A stretch of 64,000 nucleotides of DNA, from assembly GCA_019454045.1 (NCBI GenBank), contig SKCR01023431.1, forward strand, positions 265,001-329,000. Direction: 5' to 3'. Positions 1-13,134 of this stretch are shown here, one piece after another (the stretch's first letter is position 1; every line of letters starts with the position of its first letter). The notes beneath the pieces were generated by a model. It saw nothing but the letters and a program-made list of their open reading frames with translations, was not told where the DNA came from and made no database searches. A program made the position numbers and the translations under genes. The DNA is from Zanthoxylum bungeanum. Lineage: Eukaryota > Streptophyta > Magnoliopsida > Sapindales > Rutaceae.

Positions 1-204
1 ATGAAGCGTGGTGACCATATTGAACGTCCATTAACTCGACGGTGAATTACTACCATTGGATATGACTATTTCATATGGTTCTATTTCATATGATTCTATT
101 TTCTGTTATTGTTGATGCAAATGTCAACAGCTTGAACCAATTGACTTTCATTAGTTTTTTTTATTTATGGTTCTATTCCATATAATATCTATTTAAACAA
201 AAAA

Positions 205-400
205 ATCTATATGTAGTCCTTTCAAATCTTACAAATTCTGATGATATAAATCTTTTAAAATCTTATAAGTAAAAAATCTTTATTAAAAAAAATGTCATAA
301 AATCTTATAAGTCATTACATTCTTTAAATGTCTTTTAAAATCTAATGGACTTATTTATCGATAAATAGTCTTTTAAAATCTCAATTGAATACACCCCCCT
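205..400. repeat. Truncated inverted-repeat element or start of a Copia LTR
   Basis: On the minus strand a G-run is followed by TGTATTCAATTGAG and then by several AGATTTTAAAAGA-like repeats. The end resembles the termini of common plant MITEs, but no matching opposite terminus is visible. It could instead be the polypurine tract and LTR start of the adjoining decayed Copia element. The assignment is unresolved. Confidence 0.3.
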
Positions 401-604
401 TAAGCTTACAAATGAGCTCCATATTTATAGTAAAATACATGGTCAACAAAAAACCAAAATCACCTAAAGTTTATTTAGAAGCTTGGAACCATTTTTCAAA
501 TCTCCACCTAAAGTTATCTTGGAGGCTTGCTTGCAATGGTGGTGGCAGCTGGATTCTTCAATTTTCCCATTTAGCTGCATTTGAAACGATCGTCATCTAA
601 CAGT

Positions 605-1724
605 TATCCTGACCATATCTCTGCACAGCTTTAGCTTGTCTCGAGTAACCACTTTTGTTAATATGTTAGCTGGATTCTCATCTGTATGAATCTTTACTAG
701 TCTTAGCAGTTGTTAATCCATCACCTCGCGTATCCAATGATAGTGAATATCAATGTGCTTCATCTATGAATGATACATTGAGTTCTTGCTCAAGTTCAGA
801 GCACTCTACTGTCACAATGTATCTTGCATTCTGTCTGTTTGATTCATAATTCTTGAAGAAAATGATATATATAACCACAACATTTCCTTTTTTGTTTCTG
901 CTATTACAATATACTCAACTTCTATTGTGGATAATGCCATACACATCTGCAATCTTGACTGCTATGACACAGCTCCCCCTGCAAAAGTGTAGAGAAAACC
1001 TGATGTAGATTTTCTACCATCAAGATATCCTGCCATATCTGAATCTGTATAGCTTTCCAAGATTGGATCAGCTCCCCCGTAGCACAGACATAACTTCGAT
1101 GTACCATTGAGGTACCTGATAATCCATTTGACTACCTCACAATGTTGTTTTCCTAGGTTATAGAGAAAACGGCTCACTACACTCACTGCATGAGCATATA
1201 TAGCCTGATACATACCATAACATATAATAGGCTTCCAATTGCTAAGAATATAAGACTGATGACATCTCCTCTATCTCTTTCTTGGATGAGGAACACAAGC
1301 TCTTGCTCTATTTGAAGAGGTGCGCTAGCGAAATGCTGACAGGTTTGACATTTTTTAAATCAAATCTTCTAATTATCCATTCAATATAACACTCATGTGA
1401 AAGCCACAACATTTTGTTCTGTCTATTTCGAACAATTTGCATTCTCAAAATCTGTTGAGCTAGTCCTAAGTCTTTCATGTCAAAAGACTTAAATAGTTCA
1501 TTCTTCAGCTGACTGATCTTCGCGGCTTCTTGTCCAGCAATTAATATGTCGTCTACATATAATAGAAGAGCAACGAAATTTCCATCTGGAAACCATTGAA
1601 TGTAAAATCACTGATCTTCTGCGGTTCTTTTGTAGTCTTGACTCACCAAGAATGAGTCAAACTTCTTGTACCAATGCCTTGGTGCTTGTTTGAGGCCGTA
1701 CAAGCTCTTATTCAGCTTACAAAT
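605..1724 (-). pseudogene. Copia pol remnant, reverse transcriptase end and RNase H (3' half)
   Basis: Read on the minus strand, this is the last third of a Ty1/copia polyprotein. The RT catalytic motif LLYVDDILIAG lies near 1560. Conserved RT text follows (KSFDMKDLGLAQQIL, near 1480), then the RNase H part with SDMAGYLDGRKSTSGF near 1000 and a degenerate C-terminus towards 620. Several stops and frame changes break it. The sequence stops abruptly at 1724, where the Angela-like element is inserted, and resumes at 11563 with the upstream part of the same RT. It is not expected to be functional. Confidence 0.8.
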
Positions 1725-3739
1725 TGTTGGTTTTCTATAAGGTCCCAAGGTCAAACAAGACATGAAATTATGTGTGAACACATCAACGGAGGTAGCGGAA
1801 TACTCACATTGATCGGTAGAGTGATTTGGAGACGATTCAAGCCCAAAAACGCACTGCCTTTCACGCCCACTGCATGCAGTCCACTGCCCTGCAAAACAGA
1901 AAATTGGGTGAAGAAACGGAGCTCCAATCTTCGTCGGATGGATCCCGTCTCATGGGGGGAAACCTCCCTACCACCTTCGCAAGACTCGTAGTGTGCTAGC
2001 ACTTGCGGTTTTCACCATGAAAACCCACTCTTGCTCCCCTAAACTCACGCCCAAACTGGTTCAAAACCAGTGAAGAAATGGCCACCATTACCGTGAGAGG
2101 AAGAGAGAAATTTTGAGAGAAAAATGTGTTATGTAATTAAAATGATTTACCAAAAATCAATTTATATTTATGCCATAATTTATTAAATTAATAATAAATT
2201 TATGACACAACACATGCAATAGCTTAGAGTGTCAAACACTCAATTTCCATGCAATAACATTGAGTGCATTGTACACTATCTACATGCAAAGCATTAGAAT
2301 GACATGTGTCATGTGGGCCCCACACGTTTCCAAATGAAAGTGGGCCCACGTGCACTCACGCGTTCGGGTTCGATATTTCCGAAATACCGAGCTTACGTCG
2401 CGACGTTAATTCAATCGAATTTAATAAATAATTACGCCTGGCGAAATTATTATTTACGTCGCTAACGAATTAATTCTAAATTAACTCGTTTGCCCGAATT
2501 AAAATCTAATTTTAATTCCGCGTCGAAATCTAATTCATTTAAATATCGAATATATTAATTCATCGATTAATTCCAAATTAATCGTTCTCTCTCTTTAGAC
2601 GACTTTATCCCGGATAAAATATCTCCGTTAATCCTAGATTAATTTTCTCTCTCTTCTATTATAATCCCAGATTATTCAAGAGTGCGAGTTGTGCGTCATC
2701 GGTGGATTATCGGGAAGCGACCCATGAGATCCCCGGATAATCTGGCAGTAAATACGGTCGTCGGAGTATCCGAATCACGTACGTACCAAGTACTACGTTC
2801 TACCGATTTACGAGACAAGGTCGACTCCTAGCAAAGCACCAAGTCTTCCCAAGTTCTCCGGACATATTCATCAAAGAATATCTAGATCTGTATCAAGCGT
2901 AGTATACAATTGTATTGTGCATATTGGCCCAGTATCGGATAATCACGTGCTAGGGCTGGGGCTGGATAAGTGTCTGCCCCGTCCGAAACACATATCGGAT
3001 GTCTGGTAACTAGTCTCTATAATCGGATATTCATGACCTGGTCATAATATCACGATTGGATGCGCATCACTAAAAGAGCACTAATACCGTATCCTGCGTG
3101 ACATCATCTCCATTATGACTGGAGTGGAGTGACACTTCCGTCTTGACATCACATCCAATACACTACGATTCCTGATAAACCCAGAAGAGGTGAACACAGA
3201 ACCAGTTAAGATCCCCCACCACCAAAACCAAAGTTTACCGATTGTCGTAAGTATTAGCGATGTAAGTCTCAGGTTAAGACTATACACACCTACCTTGATT
3301 TCGGCCTCCCATAGACACCTAGTCATAATACCAATGGGATTCCGAAGGGTCTATCCAGAGCGAAGCTGTTTCCCGTACCATCGGTGAAACACGACCTCCT
3401 ATCGCACTTGCACAAGTATCCAATACTTATATATATGAGAACTATGCCGTTGTGCCCTCACAACGCGCACAAGTGCAATACTAGCCTATTCCGCATTATC
3501 GATGTCCAGTCTCGATAATACTACGGCTAGGGATATTTAATGATTAATCCTTCGTGGACTGATACTGTCTCATATCATCTCAATCCAGGAACTAATCATA
3601 GGGACCTCTCTTCATTTATATATCTAAGGTGATCTAATCACAAATGACGAGAGTGCAATTTCCTTGTTACATAGTTAATTTGCTACAACAACACAATGAT
3701 CTGTGCAAATAGTGACGCTATGGGTCATTTTGTCCAACA
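1725..3739 (-). repeat. 3' LTR of the Angela-like element
   Basis: This 2015 bp repeat runs from TGTTGG to CCAACA and aligns end to end with 9543-11562. By eye there are a couple of dozen differences, mostly one-base indels, plus a 5-bp (near 3121) and a 4-bp (near 3250) length difference. The high similarity implies a recent insertion. Confidence 0.92.
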
Positions 3740-3750
3740 ATCTCCCACTT
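3740..3750 (-). other. Polypurine tract of the Angela-like element
   Basis: On the minus strand AAGTGGGAGAT directly abuts the start of the 3' LTR (TGTTGG). This is the expected plus-strand primer of a Copia element. Confidence 0.75.
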
Positions 3751-3759
3751 GGCACATTG

Positions 3760-6000
3760 CGAGTCACTCAAGTGCCCTACACCGAACTATGTAAGGTTCG
3801 CTCAAATTGCTGAGGAAAGGTTTTCGTCAGCGGATTTGTTCGATTATCGTTTGACGCGATTTATACGATCATCACATCGCCACGATGTATGATCCGAACG
3901 AATCAGATGATATAGAAGTATATATCTGGATCGTCGATGAGACCTTTAATTCCTTAGCCTGTGCTGACGCCTAGCTCAGCTGCTAACAGAACTATATCTA
4001 ATCTAATTAGATTTATTTTCGACCCAAAAGACTTCTATTGCTGCCTCAGCTGCAGCAATAATCCGCGTTTGTTGTTTATTCGGTAACAGTTATCTTGCTT
4101 GGAAGATTTCCAGCTCACTGTCCCGGTGTTCAAACTTTATAGTACCGCAGTATTTAACTGTTTGGAAACTTGCAGCAGTGATCCCAGTCACTTCAAGTTC
4201 TCTTCTCCATAGTTAAGATAGCATCTTTAGTTCTCTGAGATACTAACAGATGTTCTTAACTTCAATCCAGTGACTGTCACTTGGATTGACCTGATTGTGA
4301 CTCCATATGCTTGAAGCGTATGAGACACCAATACAAGTACATTTTAAATGTACAATTTCCCAGAGAGTGTTAAAAATCCCAGTAGATCTTTATTCCTCTA
4401 ATAAAGGTTGTTATCCTCAGAATTCCACGGAGAATTTCTATTGAAAGCCAAGCTTTCAACAATAGCTTTATGGGAATTTCACTGTCAGTGCGCTCTCCCA
4501 CTAACCTCCTTATATACACAAGAATTATTTCGTTTTGAGTCAAATCATAAACCATTATGATTATTTCAAAAACGACAGTTCCAAGAACCATATGCTTGCA
4601 TCAATCCAAACATGGATCGAATAACCCGCAAACCTTGTTTGTCGGTTATACAAAATCGTCAGGATGTTGTAAACATCCTCCAAAAGGTTTCCTTTTCAGG
4701 AAAGCGATTTTGATCTGTAACTGACATATTTCATAGATGAAATATACAGTTATCAATAAGCATCTTCAAAATGGATTTACCATGGCAACAGGTAAAAGGT
4801 TGAACCGTTATTAACATAATGTTGATAACGATACCTTTCCGTCAAAACCTTAGGTTTGCACGTTGGTATGTTGCCTTCCATGTATGTCTTCCTTGAAGAC
4901 GTTTAATGTACCATAGGCACAACGCCTTGTGGTACAACAACTAGTATCCAAACATAGTTGTTATACATGGAATCCATTTCGGACTCATGGCACTTTGCCA
5001 TAACAGGGAGTCGATACCTCGTATCACTTCCTCGTAACGTAGTCGGATGGTACACCTCCATAAGATTGACATCTTTATGAGGTTAGATCAGAAACCCATA
5101 CCCTAGGTTGTTTTCTGACTCTATCCGATCTACTAGTTTCTTGTGTATTTGAAGATTAATGGTATAGTTTCATCATAGATGAACTATTTGTGTTCCATTA
5201 CGGACTTCGTGCCTTGAACAGTATTACTCCGATTTTCATCGAGTATCACTATCCTCCCACTGACCACTGCATATCGGTATTCCTCTCAGGAAAACCGCAT
5301 GGTGAGCAACAATTATATTGTTCTCATGTGGGATTTATAAGTATTATACTTAAGGTTTCCCTTAAGATAACCTATATTGGCACTTATCCAATTTGGGTCC
5401 TTAGTTTGGTATCATCCAAACGCTATGCCTGGCATACCCAAATTATCAGGAATGAGAAACCTCGTTTCTTCCCTGTTCATATCCTATATGATATCTGTCA
5501 AACAGATTTATATGGAACCTTATTCTAAATAAGTTTTGCACTGTTAATACATATCCTGTAGAAGGAATAATAGTAGCTCAGAGCGACTCGTGATAAACCT
5601 TATTATGTCCAACAAAATTCGGTTTTAGTTCAGACACCCGTCTAACTGACGTGTCTCGAGAGGAGTCCTCATCTGAAAGAATACCATACTCTTTCATGTA
5701 CGTATGAAACTTACTGCTTAAGTATTTTCCATTACGGTATTACCGTGGCGGAATAATACTATAGCCGATCTGTTTGTCTATTTCGTGTCGAAACTCTAAA
5801 AGTTTCCGATTTGTGTTCTTCAAAAGAAACACATAACCACAACGTGATGTCACATCCGTTAAGGTCACGAAATATTCATGTTAACATCTAGCTTAGCTAG
5901 GTATGGGCCCACTTACTTCACCATGAATAGGGCTAACAGATCGGTGGCCCTTTTACTATTACCAAGTAAATAGTATTTTAGGTATTTAACCTAATAAACT
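3760..6000 (-). pseudogene. Degenerate Angela-type pol (integrase, RT linker, RNase H)
   Basis: No intact frame exists, but conceptual translation across frames gives recognisable Copia text in the right order on the minus strand. Near 5650 there is an integrase end-like segment (RILLDIIRFITS). Near 5330-5500 lies the integrase-RT junction (KKRGFSFLIIWVCQA, then HHAVFL near 5300). Near 4080 there is an RNase H segment (IIAAAEAAIEVFW), and near 3790-3870 the C-terminal signature IASNDNRTNPLTKTF. Stops occur roughly every few dozen codons. The element could only have moved using proteins supplied by relatives. Confidence 0.7.
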
Positions 6001-9000
6001 AGATTCGTAGACCTTATTTGAATAGTCAAATCAGTCCTAGTACCCACTCTTAAAAAGTGTGGATATACGAGTCTTCTTTAATTGTGTCCTAGACAACAGT
6101 GCCACAAATAAGTCTCCATTGATCAAATCAATATGAGCTATTTATTTGTCATTTTATATGTTTGAGATTTTATTTATATTCAAAATATAAATTCTGTTAT
6201 TTACATCCAATGTATGTATCTCAGTATCATCTTTATATATGAAACACTTTAGTGTTCTAGAATATAAAGGTTTTATCCGCAATGGATTAAACACTGATAT
6301 AGAGATAATGTCTCTAGATAAAACTAGTTACATTATAACATTTCCTAATTTAAGTACATACCCAAAGGGTAGTTCCTAAACTTAGGTATCTACGGTCGAA
6401 AAACGACTTTCGTCCCGTTTCCAATTCGCAGAGAAATCTCGGCTTGAAGCCAGTATCCAGCTCACAGCGGATTCTGAACGTCAATACATATATTTTATGT
6501 ACCACACTAAGTATTGAAAATCCAATTTTAATACTAGTAGTGAACATAACTTTGACAAATATTTTAAAGTTAGAGCTCGCCCTTTCTTTAATTCCTTCGT
6601 GTCTTCCATATCCAAATGGTAGTCACTTTGGGATATGTCAATTATCCTTTTCAATATTTCTCAAACCACTTGGGTTTTAGAATATCGAAATGATGTGCAC
6701 CTTGTGCACATGCCCAATTGCAAACTTTGACTTTTCTCCACTAGAATAGTCAATTAATTCTCCAAGAATTATTAATTGCAATTTTAATACTTTTAAATCT
6801 AAGATAGATTTATTATAAGTATATTAATTAAGCACTAAAGTCATCATCACATAAATCTTCCAAAGACTTTATGCTCTACTATTTGCTTAATTATGGGCTT
6901 AGTCATAATAGTTATTTTATCAAATAAATTAACCTATTATTAATTCCCAATTGAAAATTAAATCATTTAAAACATTTAATCCAAGGATTATATATTTTAA
7001 ATATTCAACTTTTCAATTCCTTCTTGATTTTAATAGTCCAACTATTTAATCAATTTTTTAATAGGTACTATTTATTATAATGATTACAATAATCCAATTA
7101 TTTAATCAACTATAATTTTAATATTGATTACTATAATCCCATTATAAAATCAACTATCATTTTAATTCAATTATATTGATTACTATAATCCAATTATAAA
7201 ATCAACTATATATTGAATGAGTTTGTATATAGTCCAACTATATATATTTTTAAAACAACATAAAATATTAGTCCGACTAATACTTTTAATTATATGACGA
7301 GTAATAAAAATGAGCGTTTAGCGAGTAATTGAACGAATGTTGCAAATTCAATACTTGCCTCCCACTATTTTTCGTCGAGCCTCTAACCCTCTGTGGAGTA
7401 CTCGGGAAACCGTGTTTCCTAGTGGGCTAGGATCCCGTTAAATAACACACAACCCTGACTTTGGCCAATAAAAAGCTGTATGTATGCTATTTAACTAGGT
7501 AGATCTCTCAGATCAATTGGATCTCATCCAATTCCTAGATCCGGTTAGGTGGACATCCAAGTCCGAAACATATGTATAATGTCAATGTATCCAATACATT
7601 TTCCTAACCATATCCTCCGAATCATTTAGGCCTTGGCTTTGGCCAAACACAAACCTAATGATTCCAGTTAAGCAAGACCCATTGACGAGGAAAGTTTCGT
7701 AATCAATGTCATTGGACAAAAAGTGATCTGACTTTGGTCAATAAAAATCACGATTTGGACAAGACACCGATATGCAACAAAACTCTCATGATTCAAGTAC
7801 ATCCTTGATTGACAAAGGTCTTGACTTTGGTCAAAAACAACCAATGCCAACTTCGGATCTTGAACAAGAATCATTCAATGGAAGGATATTTGCTTAATAT
7901 AAATTGAGGGATTTTCGCTTGCAAATTGGCTACCAATTTAATTATCTTTGTTAGGTCTCATCATCATACACCCTTAAACATGCATTCAATACATAATAAA
8001 GCGAGTATGAAATAAAATAATAATGATATGCGGATGGATACTTAACACATTGATCCTAGATCAAATCTCTCCATTTCTCACTCAAGCTAGCACTTGTACT
8101 ACTTCTACCCGTTACACTACACTTCTAAAGAAACCTCATATACATAGAGGGGAATATGTGAGAAGAGAATACAAAGAGAAAGAAGGTGATAAGGCTGGAC
8201 ACGCAGGTCCAATTTAATAAATCGAATTTATTACAACAATTTCTAAAATTGCCCACCCGACTAATATCCATCCGATATACATTATTCATTCAACACAACC
8301 ACGTATTCACACACATAAGCATGCTATCAATCAATCAAATCAAATTAATAATCTGAAATTAAGTGATCATCCAATGTTCAAACAACGATTTGATTTTGTT
8401 CGAGTCAAACTCGTTTTTGCGAATAAGTACTCAAAGTACGAATTCATGAATTAAATTAAACTACATCATTAAATCAAATTAACATGTATTTAATACTAAT
8501 TCATTATTCAATTCCAAATTAAATATTGCACTTTATTTAATAAACCTTTACGATTTAAATTCCAAATTCAATCCGCGTCGGGACTCAAAGTCCGATTAAC
8601 GTCCAACGTCAATTTAATTCAAGTCTAATGGGCTTCAATAATTTCTTTAGGCATGGGCTTCGGCAACCAAAGCCCAATAGTGGAATCACCCAAAATGCCT
8701 TAGAAATCAATTTCGGCCCATTAGGCCCAATTAAACATTAAAGGTTCATTAGTCGCAATTGGGCTTTATGGTTAAGGTTTTGGGCCCAATTGGATCCAAT
8801 CCACTTGGCCTAAACCAAACTTGATAAATCAAGCCCAATAGCCCCAAATACAACAATTCAATTCTAATTTCCAAAATTAGGCCCAATTAATTAAATCCAA
8901 AAATCCAATTTTCACAATTTAATTACCAAAAGTGCATTATATGATTAATCAACTAAATTAACATTTTTAAAACACCAAATTAGTCTTATTAATCATATTC

Positions 9001-9528
9001 AATTCATTATCATATGTCAAACACACATAATGAAAAATCAAACCCATTTACATGCTTGCTAAGTCTCGGCCAAGGGAGTGATTTCATGTCCAATTCGGTT
9101 TCAATCCAATTAATCCGCAATCGACATTAAATACATATCCCGAATGATTTTCAATACATCCAATTATCAAAATCAAAATTTACCAAGACATTAAAGGGCA
9201 TATCACATTCGGCCAAGGTGAGGAATTTGGGGTTTTTGTCCAATTCAAAGTACAATCCAATTGACCTCAAATTAACATCATCCTACATGATTTTAACTCA
9301 TCCAATGAATCAAAATCACAAAATTCCAAGAATCCAAAATACATCACACATTCGGCCAACATGAAATATTTGGGGAAAATAATTCCAAATCATTTTTCAA
9401 CAAATTGGTCCAACCAAAATGAATTTAAACATGTTATAAGCATACTCAAACATTCAATTCATTCAAATCATGCTCAAAACAAGATTACCCAAATTTTAAG
9501 CCCTACAAATTTCATGCTTGCAACATAA
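6001..9528 (-). other. Interior of the Angela-like element without recognisable gene
   Basis: This is the 5' interior, where gag and protease would be expected. It is AT-rich and full of stops, and I recognise no protein. The only plausible reading near the primer-binding site starts within TGGCATCAAGAGC and ends within about 25 codons. The stretch at 7000-7250 is a set of imperfect ATTATAAAATCAACTAT-like repeats. Confidence 0.6.
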
Positions 9529-9541
9529 GCTCTTGATGCCA
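9529..9541 (-). other. Primer-binding site of the Angela-like element
   Basis: TGGCATCAAGAGC on the minus strand, one base inside the 5' LTR, resembles the plant initiator-Met tRNA primer site TGGTATCAGAGC. It fixes the element on the minus strand. Confidence 0.75.
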
Positions 9542-9542
9542 T

Positions 9543-11562
9543 TGTTGGTTTTCTATAAGGTCCCAAGGTCAAACAAGACATGAAATTATGTGTGAACACA
9601 TCAACGGAGGTAGCGGAATACTCACATTGATCGGTAGAGTTGATTTGGAGACGATTCAAGCCCAAAAATGCACTGCCTTTCACGCCCACTGCATGCAGTC
9701 CACTGCCCTGCAAAACAAAAAATTGGGTGAAGAAACGGAGCTCCAATCTTCGTCGGATGGATCCCGTCTCATGGGGAAACCTCCCTACCACCTTCGCAAG
9801 ACTCGTAGTGTGCTAGCACTTGCGGTTTTCACCATGAAAACCCAACTCTTGCTCCCCTAAACTCACGCCCAAACTGGTTCAAAACCAGTGAAGAAATGGC
9901 CACCTTACCGTGAGAGGAAGAGAGAATTTTGAGAGAAAAATGTGTTATGTTAATTAAAATGATTTACCAAAAATCAATTTATATTTATGCCATAATTTAT
10001 TAAATTAATAATAAATTTATGACACAACACATGCAATAGCTTAGAGTGTCAAACACTCAATTCCATGCAATAACATTGAGTGCATTGTACACTATCTACA
10101 TGCAAAGCATTAGAATGACATGTGTCATGTGGGCCCCACACGTTTCCAAATGAAAGTGGGCCCACGTGCACTCACGCGTTCGGGTTCGATATTTCCGAAA
10201 TACCGAGCTTACGTCGCGACGTTAATTCAATCGAATTTAAATAAATAATTACGCCTGGCGAAATTATTATTTACGTCGCTAACGAATTAATTCTAAATTA
10301 ACTCGTTTGCCCGAATTAAAATCTAATTTTAATTCCGCGTCGAAATCTAATTTCATTTAATATATCGAATATATTAATTCATCGATTAATTCCAAATTAA
10401 TCGTTCTCTCTCTTTAGACGACATTTTATCCCGGATAAAATATCTCCGTTATTAATCCTAGATTAATTTTTTCTCTCTTCTATTATAATCCCAGATTATT
10501 CAAGAGTGCGAGTTGTGCGTCATCGGTGGATTATCGGGAAGCGACCCATGAGATCCCCGGATAATCTGGCAGTAAATACGGTCGTCGGAGTATCCGAATC
10601 ACGTACGTACCAAGTACTACGTTCTACCGATTTACGAGACAAGGTCGACTCCTAGCAAAGCACCAAGTCTTCCCAAGTTCTCCGGACATATTCAACAAAG
10701 AATATCTAGATCTGTATCAAGCGTAGTATACAATAGTATTGTGCATATGGCCCAGTATCGGATAATCACGTGCTAGGGCTGGGAGGTGGATAAGTGTCTG
10801 CCCCGTCCGAAACACATATCGGATGTCTGGTAACTAGTCTCTATAATCGGATATTCATGACCTGGTCATAATATCACGATTGGATGCGCATCACTAAAAG
10901 AGCACTAATACCGTATCCTGCGTGACATCATCTCCATTATGACTGGAGTGACACTTCCGTCTTGACATCACATCCAATACACTACGATTCCTGATAAACC
11001 CAGAAGAGGTGAACACAGAACCAGTTAAGATCCCCCACCACCAAAACCAAAGTTTACCGATTGTCGTAAGTAAGTATTAGCGATGTAAGTCTCAGGTTAA
11101 GACTATACACACCTACCTTGATTTCAGCCTCCCATAGACACCTAGTCATAATACCAATGGGATTCCGAAGGGTCTATCCAGAGCGAAGCTGTTTCCCGTA
11201 CCATCGGTGAAACACGACCTCCTATCGCACTTGCACAAGTATCCAATACTTATATATATAAGAACTATGCCGTTGTGCCCTCACAACGCGCACAAGTGCA
11301 ATACTAGCCTATTCCGCATTATCGATGTCCAGTCTCGATAATACTACGGCTAGGGATATTTAATGATTAATCCTTCGTGGACTGATACTGTCTCATATCA
11401 TCTCAATCCAGGAACTAATCATAGGGACCTCTCTTCATTTATATATCTAAGGTGATCTAATCACAAATGACGAGAGTGCAATTTCCTTGTTACATAGTTA
11501 ATTTGCTACAACAACACAATGATCTGTGCAAATAGTGACGCTATGGGTCATTTTGTCCAACA
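9543..11562 (-). repeat. 5' LTR of the Angela-like element
   Basis: This 2020 bp repeat is the partner of 1725-3739. It is followed by the CAAAT target duplication at 11563-11567. Confidence 0.92.
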
Positions 11563-12490
11563 CAAATAAGGTTCTGTTTTCCTAAAATATTGAAACCTTC
11601 TGACTGCTCCATGTATATTTCATCATTAAGATCACCATGAAGAAATGTTGTCTAAGTTCAAACTGGCTATAAATCCTATGATAACTCGGATTGAAGCCAT
11701 CTTTACAACCAGTGAAAGATTTCATCAAAGTCGATTCCCCTTTTTTGTAGGAATCATTTGAATACTAACCGGATTTTGTGTTTCACCATATTTCCACTGC
11801 CGTCTTTCTTCAGTTTGAACACCCATTTGTTCTTCGGTGCCTTCATGCCTTGCAGGAGCTTGAATATCTCATAAGTATGATTCTTCTACAGAGATTCCAT
11901 TTCATCCTCCATTACGTGCAATCATTTTCCTTTGTCTTTATGAGATACAGATTCCTTGAAACTTTTTGGCTCCCCCTCATCAGTAAACAGAATATAGTCA
12001 GATCCTAAGTATCTGTTTGATGAATTCTGACCTCGCTTAGATCTTTGTAGTGGAGATTCATTGGTTTATGGATATCTGTCATCATCCAGATCTGTGGATG
12101 ATCTTGTAGTCTTTGATGGAGCGGGTTGCAGCTTCCCCTGCTCAATACCATATTCCTCTAGTTCTGCTTCTGACATATCATGCGCCCCATCATTATCTGT
12201 GGTCACTCGTGTTGGTGCTGGGGTAGTGTCTGGATTTGAATATGTTTTGTTGGCACTGAAATTAGAAGACATATTGGGCTTTTCAATGTCTTCTATTGTC
12301 TGGTCTTCAAGAAACACTACATCTATGCTTCTGATGACATTCTTTTCCTTCGGGTCCCATAACCAGTATCCAAATTTCTTATCTCTCTAGTCTATGAAGA
12401 TGCATGAAGTAGTCCTTACATCAAACTTCTGTTTAAGCTCATTGGATACGTGTGCAAAGGCAAAACAACCGAATGTTCTAAGGTGAAAAT
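11563..12490 (-). pseudogene. Copia pol remnant, integrase end to RT start (5' half)
   Basis: On the minus strand, reading from 12490 downward, there is the Copia integrase C-terminal signature HLRTFGCFAFAHV. It continues with KKFGYWLWDPKEK, then VVFLEDQTIEDIEKPN and an acidic linker (open frame 12317-12066). RT text follows towards 11600 (WSSQKV-like, corresponding to the 'MEQPEGF' region of Copia RT). It is the same element as 605-1724, split by the Angela-like insertion. Upstream gag, protease and most of integrase are missing, because similarity ends abruptly near 12490. Confidence 0.8.
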
Positions 12491-12720
12491 ATGAGGGATT
12501 CTCCAAGAGAAAATTACTACACTTCGCCCCCGTCTATTATAATATTACTTAAAAGAAAATTACGACATTCAGTATCCCGTTAATTTGATCCCGCTATCGT
12601 ATTTTGAGCTTCCTCCATCTCGCTGCGAAAGTTAACTTTTGTTGCTTAGCGGTTTAGCACCACATGCATTTATGTGCAAGGCACAAATTAATTTGGAAGG
12701 CAAAATTATAATTAACCAAC
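12491..12720. other. Spacer left of the Reina-like element
   Basis: No gene is seen. Bases 12716-12720 (CCAAC) are the left copy of the Reina target duplication. Before that insertion this stretch directly followed the xylanase gene, so it may hold the original distal 3' untranslated and downstream sequence of that gene. Confidence 0.5.
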
Positions 12721-13134
12721 TGATAGGAACAAGTGCTTTTCAATGAATTATGAGAAAGAAACAAGAGTAAATGTTGTATTGAAAAGATAAGTAGCAATGA
12801 ACAAACGTTTCTAAGCTTTCAAGCAGCTTAGGGTTCCTACAAATTTCTCATCAAAAACAATCATGCCATTTTCCAGGCACTCCCTCATGCTATAACAGAA
12901 TTTCTTAACAACAAATGACAACTACCAATAATAAAAAGACACATGGCCAACACAAAAGACACAAATGATTTTGACAATCACTAATCACTCAAGTTGCTGG
13001 ATGGGCCGAGCTTGCATTTGGTTGGGAAGCTTTGGTGGGCTGCTGGCTGCTGGAAGATGGATATACTGGACTCCCCTTGTTTGCCCTTCTTATTCTTCCT
13101 ACTGTAAAACTTGAGCTGATTAGTGGCTTTATCA
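12721..13134 (-). repeat. 3' LTR of the Reina-like element
   Basis: 414 bp. It differs from the 5' LTR by about five positions visible by eye. The last part of the chromodomain-bearing reading frame runs into it and stops at 12981. Confidence 0.93.

Larger units (their letters stand above)
1725..11562 (-). mobile_element. Angela-like Ty1/copia retrotransposon with decayed pol
   Basis: This is a complete insertion of 9838 bp flanked by the 5-bp target duplication CAAAT (1720-1724 and 11563-11567). It has two LTRs of about 2.0 kb beginning TGTTGG and ending CCAACA. On the minus strand a primer-binding site (TGGCATCAAGAGC, 9541 down to 9529) resembles the initiator-tRNA-Met site, and a purine tract AAGTGGGAGAT (3750 down to 3740) precedes the other LTR. 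These fix the orientation, so the 5' LTR is the one at 9543-11562. The interior has no long open frame but keeps degenerate Copia integrase-to-RNase H text. Large LTRs and this pol text fit the Angela clade; the clade name is inference. Confidence 0.88.

Noticed and set aside
1725..11562. Large retrotransposon derivative (LARD) with a purely non-coding interior
   Set aside because: Cross-frame translation on the minus strand gives integrase, RT-linker and RNase H fragments in Copia order, so it is a decayed Copia rather than a gene-less class.
12061..12390. 109-codon plus-strand frame
   Set aside because: It is antisense to the Copia integrase-RT linker, which reads well on the minus strand.
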